Shown: positions 58,701 to 64,000 of the stretch, one piece after another
Layout of the letters: every line of letters starts with the position of its first letter
How positions within the stretch are numbered: position 1 is the first letter of the stretch
Assembly: GCA_011317545.1 (NCBI GenBank)
Contig: WUJK01000001.1
Span: forward strand, 1,651,501 to 1,715,500
Reading direction: 5' to 3'
DNA: 64,000 bases
Origin: Coniella vitis
Taxonomy: Eukaryota > Ascomycota > Sordariomycetes > Diaporthales > Schizoparmaceae
Notes under the pieces: generated by a model
Seen by the model: the letters and a program-made list of their open reading frames with translations, nothing else
Told to the model about the DNA's origin: nothing
Database searches by the model: none
Made by a program: the position numbers and the translations under genes

Positions 58701-61577
58701 TAGAATCCTATTATATCGTATCCTGATCTGCTATATCCCTTATTCTATTAGGTACTAACTATTACTAGATCCTTCTCTATAAGCTATCGAGGTTTATTAT
58801 ATCCTAGGGTAGCTATCGCCTTAGCTCTTCTCGATTTAAAGGTATATATAAATTCGTTTAAGCCCCTGCTATCTAGGTATCGCTTAATAACTAAATCCGA
58901 TCCTACGCCTTTAATTATAACCGCTTTTTAGGTATCCGCTTTATCCTATAAAATATAGCTATTAGTCTAATCGATTCGAGGATTTTCCTTTCTTAATTAT
59001 AATATGCCTAAGATTAGCTCGTATTATACGGTATCCGTAATATCGAAGTTTATTAATATTATATATCCGTAGATTATAACTAGTAATTAATTAGATTCTA
59101 TATCGATAATACCTTAGCCGTAAGCGACTTCTATACCTTCTATAGTATTAAGTTTATAGGGTTTTATCTTCTTCTTCTAAGGTATCCGTTCTCTATTAAT
59201 AACGCTTAGGGATATAAAGTTTCCTTATACTCCGCTGTTTAGGAGTATTATATAGTATTTATCGTTAATTCGTACTACGATTTTTAAATATTCGTACGTC
59301 GAGCTATCTATCGTATAGAGGGACTTTATCGTAAGTCCTGATTGCTTATTATCCCTTATAGGCGATCCTTGCCTTTTAGGTTCTGCTGTTCTTACTATAC
59401 TCTAAGGGCTACTATCTATACTAGGTTCTTAGCTTATTATATTCCGTATTATATACGTACTACGGCCTATCGCTATAAGCGCGCTTGATTTTCTTCTTCG
59501 GTATACGGAGTCTATGCTCCGGGTTCGCTATTCTTAATAATATAGTAGATTCGTACTTTATCTGCTATATATTCTACGCAGTCTACGCTCTTATAGAAGC
59601 TATAGTATATAGGTTCCGCGTATACGGGCTTTACGCGCTTTTCCCTTTGCTTCTGTTCGTATATTCTATACTAGTCGAGCGCTTTTTCTTACGCGTAAGG
59701 TGCGTATTAGGGTATCGTATATTAGTACTATTTTACTTATCGCGTAGTATATTTATAGGGGGTGTTGTATATAAGGCTAATGCTAGCGTAGTTTCCCCTT
59801 ATTCTAAGTACTTTATAATAGTCGCTATTATCGTCGTCGTAGGCGATAATGCTATACCCTATCTCGCGCGTGGGGAACTATTCGTTAGTTACCTTATATT
59901 TAAAGTATTATCTGCAATTGTATATAATATAGGTAAACTATACGATCTAGTGGTGTTTTTCGTAGAGGTAATTGATTCGTACGTCTTCCTATACGAGGGG
60001 GGTTTCGTCTTAATAAGATATTATTCGGAATAGTTCTCTAAGTATAATGCCGTAGATAAGGTAGTATGTATCTCCTTTATCGATATCTCTATCCGTAGAG
60101 CTTTCTGATTCTAAGCTCGTTTCTTCGTTAATAGTTTAGGCGCTAATATCCTAACTAATATAGAGCGTTTCCTATTATTCTATAATTTCCGTAATATTGC
60201 TCTACGAGATATCCGTTTCGTTAGGTGGTTCGTACCCTTCTATATCGCGCTAGTGGGGGTATTCCCTAATAAGCTAGGCTTACTACTCTATTACTAGTCT
60301 TTCGAATAGACTATTATCTATAGAGAGGGGTATTCTCTAGGTAACTATAATTTATCGTTCCTTATAAGGTTTCTAAGGGAACTATCCTAAGCCTTGCTTT
60401 GCCGAGAGGTATATTATATAATTATCCTTATAATAGAAGGTCTAGTTAAGGAGTCTATAATCGGAGTTATCCGATACTTACTCTAGAAGCTAGTTTTAGC
60501 TGGGAGTGGAGTCCGTGGTCTCGCGTATTATAATGTTGGCTTATCGTCCTTCGGGGACTTTCTTAAATTCTCTGGGTTTCTTGGGTTGTCGGCATTCTCG
60601 TGCGAAGTAGCCTGTCTTGCCGCAGTTGAAGCATTCCTTGCTTATAGGTTTACGCTAAGCTATATCGAGCTCTATAGGGCCTAAGTATATCGTGCCGCTG
60701 GTTGCTATACTACGATAGTTATTCTGTCGGGGTATATAGCGTTAAGGTAGCCGTTAATATCGTTTTCCGGTGTTAGCCCTAGGTATAAAGTTGGTGATAG
60801 GTCTTTGCCTTCCTTGCTATTCCTGGTTCCTTTCCTAATTACGGTTGTTAATAGCTACTGCTATTACCGTAAATTCTGCGAATATCTCTAGTCGAGGCAT
60901 TTTATATAGCTCGTTTTTAATAGATTCTTTAAGCTCGTTATAATAGGCTATTATAAGAGGTTTATTATCCTAGTAGAGATATAATATAATCTGCCGAAAG
61001 AGCGCTGTATAATGCGATACTAACTTAGTTTATTTAAGTTAGGAGATCTTATATTCTATATTACGTTTTTCGTTAGGGTTTCTAAAGGTTTCCTTAAGTA
61101 TCTAGGCGAAGGTTTCGAATAATATAAAGAGTTCGTTAGTCTCGTTTTCTCTAGTTTCTTCGGTATCGAATTCCAGGAAGTTTCGTAGAATAGGTTTAAA
61201 CTATATAAGTGCGTTGCCTTTAAGCCTGCTAGCTGCGAATTCCACTTTCTTAGCTTTAGTAGGGAATTGCTGTTAGTAGTACTAGAAGTAAGCTCTAAGG
61301 GCTATAATAAAAGGTTGAATATCGTCTTCTTATCCGCGATAGACCTTAGGCTATTCTATTTTAAAGGGCTTATTAGTAGTTCCGCCGGTATTTCCTCGAG
61401 CCTCGAGTTCTATAATACGTACAGTAAGTGCGTTAATAGTGGTTAAGAGCTGCTGATTAGTATTCTGGGCCTAGTTAACCGTTGAGGGGGCTGGAACTAT
61501 TAGAGCTATAGTTGAATATTATACTTAATATTGCCCAAGAGGTATACGTAGACCGTCCTAAACAAGAGTTGTGAAAA
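55800..61577 (-). pseudogene. gag-pol of E6, RIP-inactivated
   Basis: Minus strand: type-A gag with recognisable retrotransposon gag domain (FLEFDTEETRENETNELFI near 61110-61170, LKQTKLVSHYTALFRQ near 61000), zinc knuckle about 60600-60650, protease about 59240, RT about 58000-58400, RNase H about 57330, integrase DRD block about 56620, chromodomain about 55830-55960. The gag end (60500-61577) keeps many CA/TG, the pol end few. Confidence 0.85.
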
Positions 61578-62048
61578 TGTAATGATCTTTGCCTGAATCC
61601 CTGATTCTGGAAGTACCTGTGAGTTGTATATTAGCAGGATGGGGAAGTATTACCTTTAAGTCTTCGTACGTTATCGAGCAATATCAAGTATCACAAGTGA
61701 TCAAGAGGGATTACCCTATTATATGAAATAATACTTAGATTTACAACTGAAGACTATAAGGAAACTATCTAATATTAAGCCGTAAACTCCTGTCCTTATA
61801 TCCTTCTGTTGTCCTAGTAAGTCGATATAGTCGATATCGATCCTATCGATTTATAGTGTGCTAGTCGATGTAGTCGATATCGATTCTATCGATCGTGCAA
61901 CCATCAAGACCCTAACCCTAATTATGTTACCATGAGTGTCCAGATGTCCTTATATAAGAGATCCCCATCGGTCCGTTGCGGTTCCGATTTGCTGGCATAT
62001 GGTTGCGCTGGCCTGTTCCTGTGACCTGCATGTTCATGGGTCATAACA
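61578..62048 (-). repeat. 5' LTR of E6 (LTR M), nearly unmutated
   Basis: 471 bp. Its outer half keeps CA/TG throughout (GGTTGCGCTGGCCTGTTCCT and GACCTGCATGTTCATGGG at 61992-62040) and serves as the best estimate of the unmutated LTR: starts TGTTATGACCCATGAACATG and ends GGCAAAGATCATTACA when read on the minus strand. Confidence 0.93.
61949..61958 (-). promoter_or_regulatory. Putative LTR TATA box
   Basis: CTTATATAAG in the least mutated LTR; conserved in the other LTRs. The hexamer pair TTAGGGTTAGGG (61910-61921 on the minus strand) follows about 30 nt downstream, where transcription would be expected to start. Inference from spacing only. Confidence 0.5.
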
Positions 62049-63289
62049 AAGGAGTTCTAGGTCCAAGGCAGCCTTTGCCACAGTCGGTCAGTCCACCACC
62101 CACTAATTTTCAAGTCAGCTCGCTGCTCTATCCCCGACTAGTTTGCTATTATATACACCAAAGTGGTTGGCGGACTTGCATGTTTGCAATCCTCTTGCAC
62201 CACTTCGTTAACATTGTCTTCGGCGAGACGCGGTCGCATCGCAGCTCTGGGTAATAATATGGGAGACGTAGGCGCTACATCCAATTTGGAGCCGAGTCGC
62301 TGCCGGCCAAGGGTTCTCAGTACAGGGGACGGAAAAGCCGAGATCATTGGGGGTCCGTAGTCTGATGTGAACGAAGGGGGGCCTTTAGCAAGTTACATTG
62401 CGGACAGGGAGGAGGTGGAGCGCACAGGTGTCTTCTGCCTTCGACCTGTCCCTGGCAGACTTGGGCAAGCGGGTATCCCATTCTGCGCTTCATGAAATGT
62501 CTCTGACGGATGTTTAAGCAAGGAACCGTGGGCTGCATCATGGTCGCCTTGCCTCCTCGATGAATATTGTCGGCGCTTACTTAGACCATATCGTAGTCCT
62601 GCTCTCCTCTGTCCACAGCCTCGGCATAACAGAAAATTCTTCTGGTCCATACTATTGCTCCCTATTAGGTCCAGCCTACATTTCCATCTCAGAATCAACA
62701 ATCGGTGGGTATAATGGACTCTTGCTCATCAACCCTGCTTCATCGGCCCCGTGCACATTCTAAGCCTCGAGACCGCCACCGCTCTGTCTACTATGCTTTT
62801 GATTATCCTCTGATTCCATGCTAAGTCATGCCTTGATAACCATCCCAACGTCGCCCTCAAGATATAGATCCTGCTCTTGTGCACCTGGCGGTGGCAGCAG
62901 GTCTTGAAATGGCGCGGCCAAGCACTCCGATTGCAGGGATAATAGTTCGTTTCGGAGCCGATTCGGGCCGTCGCAAAATACAACAGTGCACGGTTCGAAC
63001 AGTTCAGAGATTACTTGTCTCTTGAAAGATATAATGTTAAAATTAGCCTCAATAGCAGCCTGGACGCCTACGACTTACGCTTTGTTGAAATCGCGGAATG
63101 GATGAGAGCGCGAGGCTTCTAGGCGGCTGGAACTTAAGGGCATGGGCGCTCTTGTGCATTTTCCTCGCTTACTTGATCTTGTTGTCTTGGACTTGTGAAT
63201 TTAATGTGCGAGACTTGGTAAGAATCAACTACAAAGGTTCATCCCAAGGACTGAGTATATAACTATGCAGTATATGCATATATGCTCAG
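62049..63289. other. Host-like DNA right of E6, no gene recognised
   Basis: Normal composition. Several open frames of 65-102 codons on both strands carry no family signature that I can name. It may hold decayed gene sequence. Begins with the AAGGA target duplication of E6. Confidence 0.5.
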
Positions 63290-63361
63290 TCCACTATGGT
63301 ATAGTGGTTAAAACACCTGGTTGCCTGTTTTCAGGTTATAGGTTCGAATCCTACTAGTGGC
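63290..63361 (+). tRNA. Degenerate tRNA-like sequence
   Basis: Acceptor arms CCACTA/TAGTGG pair at six positions, box A TGGTATAGTGGTT and B box GGTTCGAATCC are both good, and TTTTTT follows at once, as for an RNA polymerase III gene. The total length of 72 is right, but the anticodon arm does not fold: the only good stem, ACCTG/CAGGT, would enclose a 12-nt loop. Probably a tRNA pseudogene or a tRNA-derived short element. No amino acid assigned. Confidence 0.45.
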
Positions 63362-64000
63362 TTTTTTAACCCGGCGCGTACCGTCGACAATAGTACGATA
63401 CGGCCTTTCCACCCCCCTGAAACAAGCAAAAACTTCTACCCTATACAACAAGAATACTACCCGTTAGTAATATACCGGGGTACTACTATTTAGGGAATAG
63501 CTTTAAAAATAGTATCTAATTATAATAGGTTTTCTCTTAGAGTTTTTCCTATTATTTATTTCCGAGCTGAATTTAGTAATATTATACTAAAACTAGGGAG
63601 GTAAAATAGACTCTCCGGTACTAGGAATAAAGAAATTTAATTAGAGGATAAAAGTAGGTTAAAATTTATAAGCGAAATAATTCTATACTTTTATATATAC
63701 TTTCCTTTGTTAAACGAAAAAGTAGCTACTCTACTCGTCCCTCTCTGTAAAAATATGCCCTTCGGGAGGCGCTATATTAAGGTAGTTAGACAGCGACGTT
63801 AAGAATACAACAGCATATATGCTCAGATCTTACGAAAGACGGTGGCGAAGAACTTCGCCAGCTTCAGGAGTTCTTAGCAGGCTTAAAGTTACTTAGTAGA
63901 GACTAAGGCTGTAATGATAGATGCTATAATTCATCCAGTAGGCCTGGAATAATCAAATTTGTCGGCAACGACGCGGCAACGAGCAACCTTAGACGACGGG
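63362..64000. other. Right end, mixed composition, no gene seen
   Basis: 63430-63680 is AT-rich with few CA/TG and may be another RIPed repeat. The last 200 bases are normal. No coding signal recognised. Confidence 0.4.

Larger units (their letters stand above)
54438..62048 (-). mobile_element. Chromovirus E6, full-length, minus orientation
   Basis: 7,611 bp between perfect target duplications AAGGA (54433-54437 and 62049-62053). Both LTRs are 471 bp with the same variable block. Order on the minus strand: LTR M, gag (type A, shared with E3), PR, RT, RH, IN, chromodomain; then, on the plus strand, tRNA-like gene and coiled-coil ORF; then LTR L. The right end is much less RIPed than the left. 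Frames of gag-pol are broken. Confidence 0.95.

Noticed and set aside
62138..62983. Several 65-102-codon frames right of E6
   Set aside because: Overlapping frames on both strands without family signatures; no coherent gene model with introns could be built by eye.

Overview
The window reads as nuclear DNA of a filamentous ascomycete (Pezizomycotina). The genes have short GT-AG introns of 65-102 bp, they belong to typical fungal families, and most of the window consists of retrotransposons mutated in the manner of repeat-induced point mutation (RIP). In the AT-rich parts, CA and TG dinucleotides are almost absent while CG, CT and CC survive. CAG/CAA codons have become TAG/TAA and ATG has become ATA, so the elements keep recognisable protein signatures but no intact sense frame.

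Layout. 1-2374 is the 3' end of a chromodomain Ty3/gypsy element (E0), followed by older fragments to about 3180. 3181-10755 is a gene-poor island with an intact secreted amidase (3740-5551, -), a possible transporter relic and a 476-bp miniature LTR element (9809-10284) with a perfect 5-bp target duplication. 10756-18436 is a full-length gypsy element (E1). 18958-28000 is a host island with three recognisable genes: an MFS monocarboxylate-type transporter (-), an FAD aromatic monooxygenase (-) and a divergent isocyanide synthase-dioxygenase fusion (+). 28233-54335 is a nested pile of gypsy elements (E3, E4, E2 inserted in an LTR of E4, E5, and a solo LTR inserted in E5). 54438-62048 is another full element (E6) with its target duplication. 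62049-64000 is host-like DNA with a degenerate tRNA-like sequence.

How things fit together. The isocyanide synthase, the FAD monooxygenase and the transporter form a plausible three-gene metabolite locus: isonitrile formation and 2-oxoglutarate-dependent tailoring, aromatic hydroxylation, and transport. They are walled in by RIP-inactivated retrotransposons. This grouping is inferred from proximity and family only.

The retrotransposons are six related chromoviruses of about 7.6 kb with LTRs of about 460-485 bp. Beyond gag-PR-RT-RH-IN-chromodomain they carry two unusual features between the end of pol and the 3' LTR. One is an ORF on the opposite strand for a Cys-motif plus coiled-coil protein, read in five copies and probable in the sixth. 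The other, in three copies, is a 72-nt tRNA-like gene on that same opposite strand. Outer edges of the elements are visibly less RIP-mutated than the inner copies of the same LTR sequence. All coordinates inside degenerate elements are approximate except the LTR borders, which were set from the TG...CA-derived ends and, where present, target duplications.
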